The notes: generated from the sequence alone by a model not told the origin. A stretch of 64,000 bases of DNA from Diphasiastrum complanatum (GCA_029204225.1 CM055103.1:4863756-4927755); one strand, 5' to 3'. Shown: positions 13,101 through 28,100, counted from the first letter of the stretch. A program made the numbers and translations.

Positions 13101-16100
13101 CTCTAAGGAGAAGATACTTCCAGAAAATGCACACTTTGAGAAAAAACTTTTTTGTCAACAGCATCAAGATAAAAAATTCTCCACTATATGATGACTAGAT
13201 GTTTCAAAGACAAACTCAAGTGATAGAATTAATGCTTTTCATATGTTTATCCAACTGCGAGACCATGGAGGCAAAGAAACATTTGGTATTTTAGGTCAAC
13301 TTTGGTCAAAAAGTTAAAGGCATAAATGCACACCCTCTTCGTTCCACAAACTGTTCAGCTTCACCACTTACTATAAAATCCATACTAACAGCGTAGTATA
13401 GTGTGCTTGTACAGTGAGGAAAAGCTCGAGGCCTTAAAAAATTTGTTAGCCCTAGAGTCGTTCATGTTTGAACTCTAAATAGGCGGGTGGACAAGATATC
13501 TTTGAAAGTAAGACAATCTCTCCTCTTCAGCAGAAGTATGCTACACATGAGCAAGTACTAGTGTTGCCTTGAAATCTAACTCAATTTTTGTTACTGTTTG
13601 ACATTTTTACTATATAGGTATACTGTTGTGGTCATTATACCACATTGTTGATATCCTATGGCACCAATTTTTTTGTCCCCCTCTCTTCCTCTATCATCCC
13701 TTTCTAAGCCATCCATATCTGCTCCTATCATAATCATACATGATAGTTCTATTCAAAATTTCCCCGTTATCCATGATCAATACTACTATGGATCCTTCTG
13801 GAGTTATGTTGATGGTATTGTTATGGTGGCATTGGGTTCAATATGTGGAGGCCTTGTTGCTGCTTATTAATCCAAAATTTAGTTTTTACGGTAAGCTTAG
13901 ACTCACTTCGTGTATTCTAAATCATCTACTATTACTTCTGTTCGGCAATGGGAATTTATGGTCTATTCAGTTGGCTTATGCTGTATCTGTCTCTTTTGAG
14001 TCATCTACTGCTGCTAGTATTTAGCATTCACGGAACATATGATGACTAGCTTGGACTTAATTGTGTACTCCTAACCGATACTTGCTATAAGTAGTTTAAA
14101 TTCTTGCTCTATACGGTCAACTTGGAGTCTGTGTGTGTAGTGTCCATCTACTCTTACATTCATGTGGCACTCTTGAACTATCCGATTGGCATGGTATCTC
14201 TTTGCATGTAGTAAAATTACAGCATGCATTGGTCATAATGTTCATATTTACTTTATTTGGCATTCTTGGTTATCTTTTTGATCTTTGGCCCATAGCCAAC
14301 AGGTATACAATCCATATTCTAATACAATGGCTACTTCTTCGACATATACATTTTTGTTGCTTCGTCAGCATTTGCATACTTGCATCTTCAACATCAACAC
14401 TTTCATTTTCCACTTTTTGCATTTCCCTTATAGGACAATGGAGACGTTACCTTTTTGAGGAGTGAGTGAGAGGCCAAATATTAAAAACAAATTTATATTT
14501 AGCCTACAACCCTCTTTGATTAGATGAATCCTCACTTTGACTAGGTTTCACGTGGACCTTAAACTTTGGAGACTTGGATGCATCAATAACTTTTTTGAAT
14601 TCGAGTAAAAGCCATTTATTAGATACTTAACAAGTAACATAATGCATGGGACCTCTATTAGTAGGGAGGAGTCCTTGTCCTAGCATGGGCCCTCAAATAG
14701 AAGTAAACAGACCTTTGAGCATCATCATCAATGGCTAGTTGATGAGAGGCTTAGCTCTTAGTAGTTTCTTAGTTCAGGATAAAGTGGCTTAGTCAGGTTA
14801 ACCAGTTTAGCTCAGATACAATACACTTGCAAATGTCATTGTTTTCCAAACAGATATGAAGCCATGGAAGATTCGATTAAAAGCAAAAGAGGTTCGACTC
14901 GATCATTTATTCATATATTTGCATTCTTCTCAATCTAATAGTGTTGCATTGTGGGGCTTTGCTCACTACTTGTGTGGGTGTGTGGGTGTGGGTGTGTGTG
15001 CTCGTGTGCGTGTGAAAGAGAAAGAGAACCTCTTTACTCGCTTCAAATCAGTTGGATCTATATTTTGCTCACTAAATCCCAGATCCAAATCACCATCTTC
15101 ATCATCTGATTGCTCACGCGATGACCCACTTGTCGTAGTCCTTGAAATTTCACGATTGCTTTTATCACTTGGCTTTGGAGGCAACGGGGGAATCCCAAGA
15201 GGGTCCATAGTGCACCTTCCTAAAATCACACCAAAGAAAAAATGATCATGATGCATGAGAACTTATTCCATTCCAATATAAAAGGCATGTACACGAAACC
15301 AACATCAAGCACACTCGAGCATTATAAGAGAGTAACACATCAATAGTTCTCTGAATATTTAGGCATATCAAAGCAAAAGCGAAGCTGCTTTTAGATGTCC
15401 TTTTGGAAATTAATATAACCATAAAAAAGATCAAGCCTCTCTGAAGAGTTTTCACAACTATGAATTGTATCACCTAGAATTATTTCTTATTATTTGTCAT
15501 TAGATCAATTCTCATGTTCTTCTAATGACAATAATGGTTACAGCATGCATTATGATAGAATAATGTTTGATAGCTTGCATGTTGCTAGATTTCATTGTTA
15601 GTTTGATTTCTAGTCTTGATTTGCACATGTTAATGATCATGCAAGTGCATGAATAGACATGAATGAGTGTGCCTGTCCATACACATGATCTAAAGGCTAT
15701 GCATGTGCCCTAAAAGAAAAAATTCGTCTATGCATGCAATTTTTCTGGGGCTATTTGAATCAGCCAAATCAACTGTTTGCATCCTGAAGGAATCGGCGCG
15801 GCCAAGTTGAAGGCCAAGTTCAAACCATCAAATCATAATAAGGGTTTCATTTTTGTTGACTTTATTCAGTTTAATGTTTAGGGTGCAATTACAGATCTAT
15901 ACAGTGTCTAAGACTACAATCGATCAGGTGACAGATCCTCTCCTGATTGTTGAATCCTAAATCACAGATGTTGAGTGCTCAGTGGCTTCAATGTTCCGTG
16001 TTACAAGTTATAACTTAGAAAGATTGAAATTTGAAGAGCTCCTCAAAATTGTTTTAGAACTAGGTAGTAGGTACATGTCACCTAATCAGTGATATCAAGA

Positions 16101-19100
16101 AACCTGGTAATAGAACCGTAGAATGGTTTTAATACTCAGTGTTATGTTTTAAACTTAAAAAGTTTGAAGAGCTTTTCAAGCTTGGTTTGAAACAGAGTAC
16201 TAGGTAGACAACTCAACTGTTATACACCTATCCATGATTTGGGCCTTCTGACACTAAATTAGGGAATTTGATACCTGGAATAAGCCCTTAGACACTCAAG
16301 TAATTCACAAGAATCAAATACAGGAAAACCCTGTTGCACATGCATTAAATCATTGATGGTTCTATTTGAATCCAATCGGATTTTTGTAACAGTTTGGATC
16401 AGATGTAGGAGAAGTTTGTTCCATTAAAGATTACATCCAAAACAAATCAATTTTTCAAGAGAAAATAAACGTGGATGCGGCTTCTCTTCAATTAGGTCTT
16501 CAAAGACAAAAGGCTAGTCCAAAAGTAGGCATGCATGGAACACTTGAATCACAGACTCTGGTCTCCACGATCCTATTCCAACCCAACTAGAGAGCAATAG
16601 GAGAGATAGAACGGAAGGAAGCTCGACCACCATGAAAGAGGAGAAATGTGAGCAACCAAAACTCTTTAAGCTGCTCAACTCCTGAAGGCCGGTGTGTGGA
16701 ATGATCCTCCCAACCATAGGTACCCCCCCTCTTGAGTCCACTACCTGCTATTCCTGTCAACATACACGAAGTACCCCCCCAGTGGTTGATCAGGCCACCT
16801 GGCGTACACACTGCATGCGACCTATGAATAGTGAGTGACTACTCATGGGATACCACCCCCATGCCCCGTCATTACCGATGACACCAACTAGTCACCCCGA
16901 CTGCTTGCCGGCTAGCACTAACGGCTAGGGCCCCGACGGTTACGCGACCGCATCTATGACAGCTTGTCAGACGATCTCACCGGATCACGGGATTTCGTGA
17001 CACATCGGTTCCCACTTGGAAGCGATGCCCTTCCCGGTCACTGACCCTTGCCAACTTGGCCTCAAGCCCTCTGAGTGACCGGTCCTGTCGAGGTCATGTC
17101 AGAACTAGACTGAGTCGTAACAATCCTTCCCTCTTCTGGCAAGTCATCAGTCCTCGATGACAAATCCTGGGTAAGACTTCTGCAAACACTGTTGCGTCTC
17201 CCAAGTAGCATCAGACAAAGGATGCCCTTTCCAACCCAGTAGATACTCTCGGAGAAGACGATTCCTCAATCGTCGCTCTCTTTGATCTAGGACTCTATCT
17301 GGCCCATAAACTGTAGTGTCTTTCTCCTCCAAAGAAACTAGACCTTCTACCAGATTATCGCCATCGTGCAAACATCACTTGAGTTTGCTAACATGAAACA
17401 CTGGATGCACCTTGCATCCCACAGGTAGCTGCAGCTTATAAGCCACACCACTAACCTTCTTGATAATCAACCATGGTCCACAAAACCTGGGAGATATCTT
17501 GGCACACCTTCCCGTGCGTAGCACCTTCGACTTCGGAGGGACTAGTAAATAAACCCAATCTCCTACCTCAAATTCCCTGTAGGTACGGTTCTCACGAGCA
17601 TAACTCTCTGCCCTGGCCATAGCCCTGGACAAGTTATCCGTGCCATCTCTAGCCTCTGCTGCATCTGAGTCAAAAACTCTACGGCGCTAGGTACCTTCTG
17701 TGGAATGCCTATGGTAAGGTTTCAGATTGGGCCTAGTAGGAAAGCGCCCTACTGCCAATTGACCGTTCGTGAAAAGCTTTTGCCGTTTGGAAGAAATTTG
17801 ACGTCAAACAGTTCGCTTTTTTCCTGTTTTTTCCGACTTTCAAGCCGATTTGGTGCCCAAAAAAAGTTTTTTACCGACTTTTGTACCAGCGTAGGATGCA
17901 AGGGAAGTACTACCTGTCCTTGGCTTTGTGTTTCCCCATAGTTTTATTACTTTCCAGTTGCCTTTTGTCTCTTTCAATTCTAAATTTTGAAAAAGCTGAA
18001 CATTTCCCTTTCCTGACTATGTTACAATAAGTGCAATTTCTAGCTTGATTTCGTGTGGTCTATGTTTTTGTTTCATAATGGAAGATGATAGAGTTGATAT
18101 TCCGCTCAGTCCACCCGTTGCTCTTCCATCACCACCACCCAGCCCTGTGCTTAGTCCTGCCCATAATCCGCCTACAGTGGCTACCCATTCCCCTTCTATG
18201 CAAGCTCGCATAGATAGTGTGGAAAAGACCATCGCAGAGATGCGAGCGATGATGGTAGCTGGTGGTTATGCATCTTCCTCGCAGTATGTTCCAACTTATC
18301 CATCTTTTGTTGTTCGTCCTATGTTACCTCCACCCTATCGAAAAGACAAAGATATTAAACCTACCCGTTTCGCTGGAAACACTCCCCAATGCAATACTGA
18401 TATCGTAGATCAGTGGTTGCATAAGTGGAAAGAGTATTTTGATTTGAAACGGTCCCCAACTGATGAGGGTTGGCGGGTCCGCAAAGCTGCTTACCATTTC
18501 ACTGATTTTGCTAACAGGTGGTGGCGCAAGTTGCTGAAGTCTAATCAGGCTCCATCCACCTGGCTTGAGTGTAAGCAAGCTTTCAGAGCTCAATTTATTC
18601 CTCCACATGAGCATGTGCGTGCGACGGATGCTTGGCTTTTGCATCGTCAGAGGCAGACATGGTGCAGGAATATGCTGATAGGTATCGTGAGACGCTTATC
18701 AAGATTCCGGAAGAGATTCCCGAGTGGCTGGTAGTCCACAAGTTCATATTTCGCCTTCGTGAAGAGTTGAGGACTTCAATGCTTAATGAAGGGTGCAAGA
18801 CCTTAGAAGAGGCAGTTGCTACAGTTCTCAACTCTGAAGGTAATGTGCACAACAAGGCTGAATCTGGAGCACCAAGCTGGCCTTAGAAGAAAGGTTTGCG
18901 AAAGTCTGGCCAAGCTGGTCAAAAAGGCTTTTCGCAGAAGGATCCTATCAAGATGCAGCAGACTTTGAAGCGCAAGGCGGGATCTCCTATGGTGCGTCGT
19001 GCTTACGACAAGTCTCCCCTCAGTCCTGAGCAAAAGGAAAAGGCCAAGAAAGATGAATTATGCTTTTTCTGTCTTGGCAAGCATCTTTTCAAAGATTGTC

Positions 19101-22100
19101 CTCGACGTACGGGCAAAAAGCTCCATACTATGCAACGTCAAGATGAGGGCAAGGATGAGGAAATTTTGGATGACTTGTTGGTAAGTGATGATGAGGACAC
19201 TCGTCGTGTCATGACTATTTCGGTGCGGAAGCTTGTTCCAGAGGCGCCAGTTTGTTACTTGTCCACCAAGGCGCGGGAAGCTTATCAATTTCCAGATTGT
19301 GAACTGATACGCATGAGGGGAAAGTTGTAAGGTCATGATGTGCTCGTCTTGTTTGATACCGGTTCCTCGCATAATATTATCAGTTCTCGTGTGGTGAGGA
19401 AATTTCACTTGGCTACTGTTCCATCTTATTACCGGTATACTGTTGAGATGCCAGATGGTAAGGGAACAGAGGTTTGGGATGAAAGAATCTCTCGGGCGTC
19501 TTTGTCTATTCAGACGTATATTGAGAAGTTAGATTTTGAAATTACTAGACTAGCTAAGTTTGATATTGTACTTGGTAAGCGGTGGCATGCAAGTAAGCAG
19601 CCCGCTATAAATTTTAAGTCACATGTGTATAAGTTCCGGCATGAGGGTATGTCTCATGTCTTGAAGGGGGAGAGACCATCTGTTAAGGGTCCTCTTGTTA
19701 CCTATATGCAAATAAAGAGAATGGAGATTCAGTATTTGTGGTTGTGCTATGTGAATGTTGATTCCAGTTTTGATTCTTATGTTGGTAATAATCGGATAAG
19801 CACACTCACTAATAAACCACAAGAAGCTTCATTTACTTTTGCATCACCTAGTGCACATGCATTTGCATTACAGCCTAGATGTGACCCAACAAGTGAGTTG
19901 GAGAAGTCCATCCGCACGCAGTTTGAACACGTGCTAATTAGTAATATGCCAGAAGGATTGCCGCCTAGTCGGAACGTTGATCATCGTATTGAGATCGTTC
20001 CAAGGGCAAGTCCGGTATGTAGGCCTCCTTATAGGATGAGCCTAGAAGAGGAAGAGGAAGTCAGAAAGATGTTGGATTATCTCAAGCTGGGGTAAATCCG
20101 TCCAAGTTATTCACCTTTCGCCTCTCCTATTTTACTTGTTAAGAAAAAGGATGGTAGTTTCCGGATGTGGGTAGATTACAGGGGATTGAATAAGATCAAT
20201 GTAGAGCACAGGTATCCGATGCCCAGAATTGATGATCTACTGGATGCGTTGCAAGGTGCAACCATTTTCAGTAAGATAGATCTCAAAAGTGGATACCATC
20301 AAATATGGATTCGAGATGAAGACGTCCAAAAGACGGCCTTCCGAACCCGTTTCGGTCATTATGAATTTTTGGTTATGCCATTTGGGTTAACCAATGCCCC
20401 AGCCACGTTCATGATGCTCATGAACGATGTCTTGCGAGATTATATGGGAAGTTTGTCGTCAATTTTATTGACGATATATTGGTTTTTAGTAAAGCGGTTG
20501 AGGAGCATGAGATTCATCTCGAGACCGTTTTGGGCAAGTTACAAGCTTCTGTCTTGTATGCCAATGCTCAGAAGACAGAGTTGTGTAAGACTCGTGTCGA
20601 GTATTTGGGTCACGTAGTGACAGCTGAGGGTATTTCGGTTGGCCCAGCCAAGGTGGCTGTGGTTAAGAAGTGGCTGAGGCCTGCCGATATACGCCAATTA
20701 CCAGCTTTCTTAGGCTTTTGTAAGTTCTACCGGCGGTTTGTTAGGAATTATTCCTGGATAGCTGCTCCTTTAACGGACCAGTTAAGGAAAAACAACATTG
20801 TGGTTCGATGGGATGCTGAAGCTCAGCAACGTTTTGAGAACTTGAAGGAGTCTGTGTCCATGGCTCCAGTTCTCAAGATTGTGGATACCCATAAACCTTT
20901 TGACCTAGAGACGGATGCAAGTGGCATTGTCGTAGGTGCAATGTTGAGCCAAGAGGGTAGACCAATAGCCTTTGAGAGTAAGAAGTTGACAAAAGCTCAA
21001 CAGAGATATCCTACACACGAGCAAAAGCTGTATGCAACTATACATGCGCTCAAGGTGTGGAGACATTAATATGGCGCCGAGTTTTATGTGTACACAGATC
21101 ATCATACTTTAAGGTATTTTTGCACTCAGCCAGATTTGAAGGGCCGCCAAGCTCGGTGGGCCGAGCTAATGCAGGAATTTCATTTGGAAATTCGCTTCTG
21201 AAGAGGGAAGGAAAATGTGGTCGCTAATGCACTATCTCGTATACTGCATCAGATGAGCTTTACTGTGGTTGACAGTGGTCTCATGGAGGAAGAAGGCTCA
21301 AGAAAAGGACCCGCATTGTCAGCGTGTGTGGCCTAATGCGCGCAAGGTAGTCGACCAAACGGAAGAGTCAGTCGAGGCTGTCGCTTCCGTAGAGGCACAC
21401 ACTAGTACATATTTAACATACACCGTGAAGGATGGTATGTTATTGAGAAATGGAAGAGCTTTCGTGCCAAACGTGAAGGATCTTCGTCGTAAGATACTTC
21501 ATGAATAGTCCCTAAGCAGGGCACCCTGGTATTGATAAGACCAATGAGCTTTTGAGAAGGCATTATTTCTGGCCACGATTGCAGCGGGATGTAAGAGAGT
21601 ACGTCCAGCGTTGCACGGCTTGTCAGGTGAACAAGGCCGAGAGAGTAAGTCCTCTGGGCTTGCTACGTCCACTTGAGATACCTACAGGAAGGTGGGAAAG
21701 CATCTCTATGGATTTTATTGTTGGGCTACCCAAGACCCAGAATGGATTCAATTCCGTTATGGTAGTGGTAGACAGGTTTTCCAAGATGGCTCATTCAACG
21801 ACCAAGAAGGTCACAGCTCCGCAAGTGGCCGAGTTGTTTATTCAGAATATTGTCAGGTTACATGGTCTTCCGAAGTCCATAGTTTCTGACGGGGATCCCA
21901 AGTTTACGGGAAATTTCTGGATTGAGGTGTTCGCCAAGCTGGAACCACAGTTGCGGATGAGTAGCTCTGAGCATCCTCAAACAGATGGTCAAAGAGAGCG
22001 AGTGAATCAGATCTTGGAAGATAGGGCATATGTGAGTTGTACGCAAACAGACTGGGTAAAGCATTTACCGCTATTGGAGTTCGCGTACAACGATAAGAGA

Positions 22101-25100
22101 CATGTGTCCACTGGATTGAGTCCATTTGAGCTCAATTATGGTTTCAGGCCACTGAGTCTCCTGCAATCATAGGGATTCCGCATAGGGTACCTAGTGCTGT
22201 GGAGTTTTTGGCTCCGATGCAGCAGAAGCTAGAGTTGGCACGAGATAACTTGTCCAAAGTTGTAGCTAGGGCAGAGAGTTATGCTCGTGAGAACCGTACC
22301 TATCGGGAATTTGAGAATGGAGATTGGGTGTACTTACTAGTCCCTTCGAAGTCGAAGGTGCTACGCACAGGAAAGTGCGCCAAGTTATCTCCTAGGTATT
22401 GTGGACCATGGTTGATTATTAAGAAAGTGAGCCAAGTAACTTATAAGCTACAGCTACCTGTAGGATGCAAGGTGCATCCAGTATTCCATGTTAGCAAACT
22501 GAAGAGATGTTTGCACGATGGCGATAGCTTGGTGGAAGGTCTAGTGTCTCTTGTGGAGAAAGACACCACAGGTTATGGGCCAGATAGAATCCTAGATCGA
22601 AGGGAGCGACGATTGCGGAATCGTCTCCTTCAAGAGTATCTAGTAACCTAGAAAGGGCATCCGTTGTCAGATGCTACCTGGGACACGCGACAGGTGTTGC
22701 AAAAGTCTTACCCAAAGTTTGTCATCGAGGACCGATGACTTGCCAGAGTAGGGAAGGATTGTTAGAGTCCAGTTATGACTCTGTCATGACCTTGGCACAG
22801 CCGATCACCAGAGTTCCTGAGGCCAAGTATTGGCAAGGGCCGGAGACTGAGGAGGACATTTGTCCCAAGTTGGGACCGGTGCGTCACAAGTAGTGACCCG
22901 GTGTGGCCGCTTGACAAGTTGTCAGAGATGCGGTGTGTCTTGACCATCGAGACCCTAGTCGTCAGTGACGAGATGCTAGCTGGTAAGTAGTCGGGGTGAC
23001 CAAGAGGGTCACGGGGCACGGGGGTGGTACGCTATGAGTCACTCATTATTCACAGGTCACAGGGGGAAAACTGTGCTTTACAGTGATTTTATTCAATCCC
23101 CTGTAATCTACGCACATCCGAAAAGTACCATCCTTTTTCTTAACCAATACAATGGGGGAGGCAAAAGGTGAGAAACTAGGATGGATATTCCCCAGCTTGA
23201 GATATCTTCCAACATCTTTCGGACTTCCTCCTCTTCTTTCAAACTCATCCTGTAAGGAGGTCTACATACCGGACTTGCCCCTGGAATGAGCTGAATACGA
23301 TGCTCCACATTACATACTGCAACTCCATTTTCTTTATTTGCATCAAGGTAACAAGAGGACCTTCAACTATAGGTCGCTCACCCTTCAGAACATGAGACAA
23401 ACCCTTATGCCCGAACTTTTATACATGAGTCTTAAAATCTATAGCGGTCTGCCTACTCGCATGCCACCACTTACCAAGCACAATATCAAACTTAGCTAAT
23501 TTGGTGTCTCAAAGTCTAACTTCTCAGCATAGGTCTGAATGGACAACAATGCCTGAGAGACTCTCCTATCCCAAACCTCTGTTCCCTTACCATCTGGCAT
23601 CTCAACTGTATACAGGTAATCCAAAGGAACAGTAGCTACGTGCAACTTCTTCACCACACAAGAGTTGATAATATTATGGGAAGAGTCGAAGTCGAATAGG
23701 ACAAGCACATCATGACCTTCCAGCTTCCCTCTCATCTGTATCAGTTCGCTATCTGGAAACTGATAGGCCTCTCGCGCCTTGGTAGAAAGAAAACAAATTG
23801 GTGCCCCTGGAACAAGCTTCCGCACTGAAATAGTCATGACACGTCTAGTGTCATCATCATCACTGACCAACAGGTCATCCAAGATAGATTCATCCTTGCC
23901 CTCCTCTTGACGCTGCTGTAAAACATGGAGCTTCTTGCCCGTGCGTCGAGGACAATCCTTGAACAAATGTTTGCCAAGACAGAAGAAACACAAGCCTTCC
24001 TTCTTGGCCTTATCTTTTTGCTCAGGAGTAAGTGGTGACTTGTTGTAAGCACGACGAGCCATAGGAGATGTCGATTTTCGGTTCAAAGTCTGCTGCATCT
24101 GGATAGGATCCTTCTGCAAGAAATCCCTCTGACCAGCTTGGCCGGACTTCCGCGAACCCATCTTCTGAGGAACACTTGCCACTCCAGATTCAGCCATGTT
24201 GCGAACATTGCCTTCAAAGTTGAGGGCCGTAGCAACTGCCTCTTCCAAGGTTTTGCATCCTTCATTAAGAACTGAAGGCCTCAACTATGCACGAAGACCA
24301 AATATGAACTTGTGGACTACCAGCCACTTTGGAATCTCCTGTGGTATCTTGATCAGCACCTCTTTATACTGATCAACATATTCCTGCACCATGTGCTGCC
24401 TCTGACGATGCATGAACCAAGCATCTGTCGCACGCACATGCTCATGTGGAGGAATGAACTGCGCCCGAAAACTGCGCTTGAAGTCAACCCAGGTGAATGG
24501 GGCTTGCTGTGATTTCAGCCACTTGCACCAGCACCTGTCAGCAAAGTCAATAAAATGGTAAGCTGCCTTACGGACACACCAGCCTCCATCGGTGGGTGCC
24601 CGTTTCAAATCAAAATACTCTTCCCACTTGTGGGTTTTGTATCTTTATCAAGAAGAAAATCAATGATCATTTGTGTATCAGAAAAAGGATAACAAGTAGG
24701 CAGCTGGGAAGGATACAAAGGCGGAGGCTCAGAAGAAGACGAGGGAAAGCCCCCGGCCAGCGACGATATCATCGTACGCATCTCTGTCATATATTGCTCC
24801 ACATCCATACGTTCTTGTATGGGAGGAGGATCAGTGACAGGCGCACTAGGTAATCGGCTGCCAGGACTAGGTGGAGGAGTTTTCATGACTTCAACTGGGC
24901 TTGAGGGGATGTCAACTTTGTCATCAGCCATGGTATAGAAATTACTCAGGAAATGTGAAAATTTTCAGCTTATTCACAATTTAGAACTGAAAGAGGAAAA
25001 GGCAACTAGAAAGTAATAAAACTTTGGGGAAAAAACACAAAGCCAAGGACAGGTAGTACTTCCCTTGCGTCCTACGCTGGTACAAAAGTCGGTAAAAAAA

Positions 25101-28100
25101 AATTTTGGGCAGCAAATTGGCTTGAAAAGTCGAAAAAATCAGGAAAAAAACGGGCTGTTTGACATTGAATTTCTTCCAAACGGCAAAAGCTTTTCATGAA
25201 CCGTCAATTGGCAATAGGTCGCCCTCCTCCTAGGCCCAATCTGCACCCTTAACAGCAGAAACCGGAGAAAAATAGGAGAAATTATGCCCAATCCAAAAAT
25301 CTGGCCTGTTTTTTGCTTGAAAACCGACTTCTTGGTGAAACAGAGGCAAATCTGCTCCAAAACCGGCGTATGATGGCTCTATAGGATCATTATGGATGCT
25401 AGAAACATGCTCCCAAAATCTGATCAGGATCTGAGAAGGTTCCGGAGAGTTATGAGCGAAAAACCTTCAGAAAAAATGCGTTTTCCCTCCAAAAACTTTA
25501 AAATTTTCTGAAATCTGAGATTTGCGGCGTGAATCCCTGCTGATCTACAGCTGCTGCCCACTAGAAATGATTTGAGACAGATCTCCCTCAAATCTGAGCA
25601 CTATATACCAAGCCATGGTGAAAAAACCAAGTTTTTCCTCACTTTCTCTCTCTAGAACGGGCTGTTCTCTCTCTAGAACGAGCTAGAAAAGGCTCTGATA
25701 CCAATTGTGAGCAACCAAAACTCTCTAAGCTACTCAACTCCTAAAGGCCGGTGTGTGGAATGATCCTCCCAACCATAGGTACACCCTCTTGAGTCCACTA
25801 CTTGCTATTCCTATCAACATACACGAGGTACCCCCCCAGTGGTTGATCAGGCCACCTGGCGTACACACTGCATGCGACCTATGAATAGTGAGTGACTCAC
25901 GGGATACCCCCCCCATGCCCCGTCATTACCGATGACACCAACTAGTCACCCCGACTGCTTGCCGGCTAGCACTAACGGCTAGGGCCCCAACAGTTACGTG
26001 ATCGCATCTCTGACAACTTGTCAGACGATCTCACCGGATCACAGGAATATCGTGACACATCGGTTCCCACTTGGAAGCGATGCCCTTCCCGGTCACTGAC
26101 CCTTGCCAACTTGCCCTCTGAGTGACCGGTCGTGCCGAGGTCATGTCAGAACTAGACTGAGTCGTAACAAGAAAGCTTGAGGAAATATTTATATCATATC
26201 AATAGTTACGGACTACAGGATACAGGCCTACTGAGCTACTCTGCATATATTCCGCAAGCCTCTTTACATTTACTGTTGGTTATGTATATTTCTGGTTACG
26301 CATTTTATATTAGTCATGTACAAGCCCCAGAGCCTTTTTATATGCTTATGACCCGCACTGGGTCCTTTTTTATGACATTGACTGGCCTTGGGCCCTTATT
26401 ATATGGTTATATGTGGAGTGGGGGCCCGTAGGAGGGCGCACTATTTTCCCTCCACATTTTGCCTCCCTTTACTTTTGAATTCCTATCACCTGAGATTTTG
26501 ATCATAACTTGGTATCAGAGCACTTTCCTAATTGCTGAATTTCAGATCTGATTTTCTGATTGGGTGCCCATTTTCCTTGCTGATTTTTCTCTCTTTGCTG
26601 AGGGCTTTCGTCTCTTTGCTTCAGCAACATTCAACACAGTTTGGAGGAGGACCAACTCCCATCAGAGCATTTTCCTTGGCGGAGCTTTAGCAGATAGTTA
26701 GCGGAAGTACTTCCGCTAAATTTGGCGGCCGGAAAAAAAACAAAAATTGGGCAGATTATTTCCGGCGCCCAAGTTCCAAATCCTTTTCCCTCTTTTTTTT
26801 TTTAATCCTCCATTTGATTCAGGGAAAGGATTCCCAACCATCTTTTCAGCATTGATTGGAGGCTGTCCAGCGCCCTACTTCATCACATTTTTCAGCCATT
26901 GTTCCAGCAGAGTTTCAGCCATATTTCAGTTTTGATTTGAGGCTGTCCATCGCCCTATTTCATCACATTTTCCACAGATTTCCAGCCATATTTTCAACAT
27001 TGATTGGAGGCTGTCCAGCGCCCACTTTCATTCTCCTTGTGGTCACATTTTCCAGCCAGCTCTTCGCACACGCTTGGAGCTCTATCGAGAGGTATCTTTG
27101 CTGGTTTTTCCTTGCTTTCCACACCTTTTCTTGACATTTGTCATTTCCTTTCTTGCTCTTAGTGTCGTTTGTGTACCTAAAGCGTATTTGGGGTGACGAC
27201 AAAAGTCCGCTCCCTCCGATACGAAGCTTTTCTTACACTCTCTTCACTTCCTGCATTCCTTGACCATGGATACTTCCCCTACATCTTCTGAGCCTCGCAT
27301 ACCGTCTTCCACTTACCTTGACGAAGTACGACATGAATTCCGAGATCATCTTAGGGAAGTCATGAGTGATGTACGCACTGATTTACGCCAGGAGTTACGA
27401 GAGACTTTCACTGCTCTTTCTGCCCAGATTGCTACACTATCATCACAGTCCAGTGTTTCTCCACTATCTCCACCTGTTCGCCCACAGCGTACATTTCCAC
27501 CACCCGAGACTCCTTCATCTTTTGGTCCTTTGCCACGAGACCTTAAGGATAAGGTTCAGCTTACTGTGTATTCTGGGTCATCCGATGGGAATGAACTCTA
27601 GAATTGGTATTCTAAGCTTGAGACCTACTTCCTTATGTTTCCTAAGACTGACATTTAGCGGATACATTTGGCCGCTTTACATTTGGAGGGCCATGCTGCT
27701 ACTTGGTGGCGCACGTTTCGCCAGACGGCTTCACACCCTGGCCTTGCTAGTTGGACAGAGTTTATGACAGCACTCCGCCTAGCGATGATTGATCCTCAGT
27801 GGCTTATTCGACAGCGCGACATCTTTCGCAGTTTATCTCACACTGGTGACTTGGCTGCTTATACGACACAGTTTACAGAGCTTTCCTATCTATTCCCAGA
27901 TATTTCTACATTGGAGCTCATCTCTCGCTACGTTGCTGGTCTACGAGGCGCACTCAGGTATGATGTTTCTTCTTTTTTTCCACTCACTCTTTCTCACGCC
28001 ATCTCCCTGAAGATTTACAAGACCTAGCTATGGAGTATCTTAACTCAAATGCTAGATCAACTATGAAAGCTTGAGAAACTTGGCTATGGAAAATATCACA

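Larger units (their letters stand above)
17711..23061 (+). mobile_element. Inner, inverted partial chromovirus copy
   Basis: This plus-strand copy starts inside the 5' leader (TTCAGATTGGGCCTAG at about 17721). It runs through gag-pol and ends inside a partial 3' LTR (22760-23059, TGTTAGAGTCC..). It has no 5' LTR, no primer binding site and no own target-site duplication. Its leader and gag are the reverse complement of 23.1-25.3 kb in the outer element, giving inverted arms of over 2 kb. Confidence 0.85.
16647..26169 (-). mobile_element. Composite Ty3-gypsy chromovirus with an inverted copy inside
   Basis: The outer element is on the minus strand. Its 5' LTR is 25706-26169 and its 3' LTR is 16647-17122, both starting TGTTACGAC and ending GTTGCTCACA. 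The 5-bp duplication AGAAA flanks the whole unit (16642-16646 and 26170-26174). The outer element keeps gag to early RT (24931 to about 23062) and the integrase end plus chromodomain (about 17710 to 17123). The middle is replaced by a plus-strand partial copy of the same family (about 17711-23061). Confidence 0.88.
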
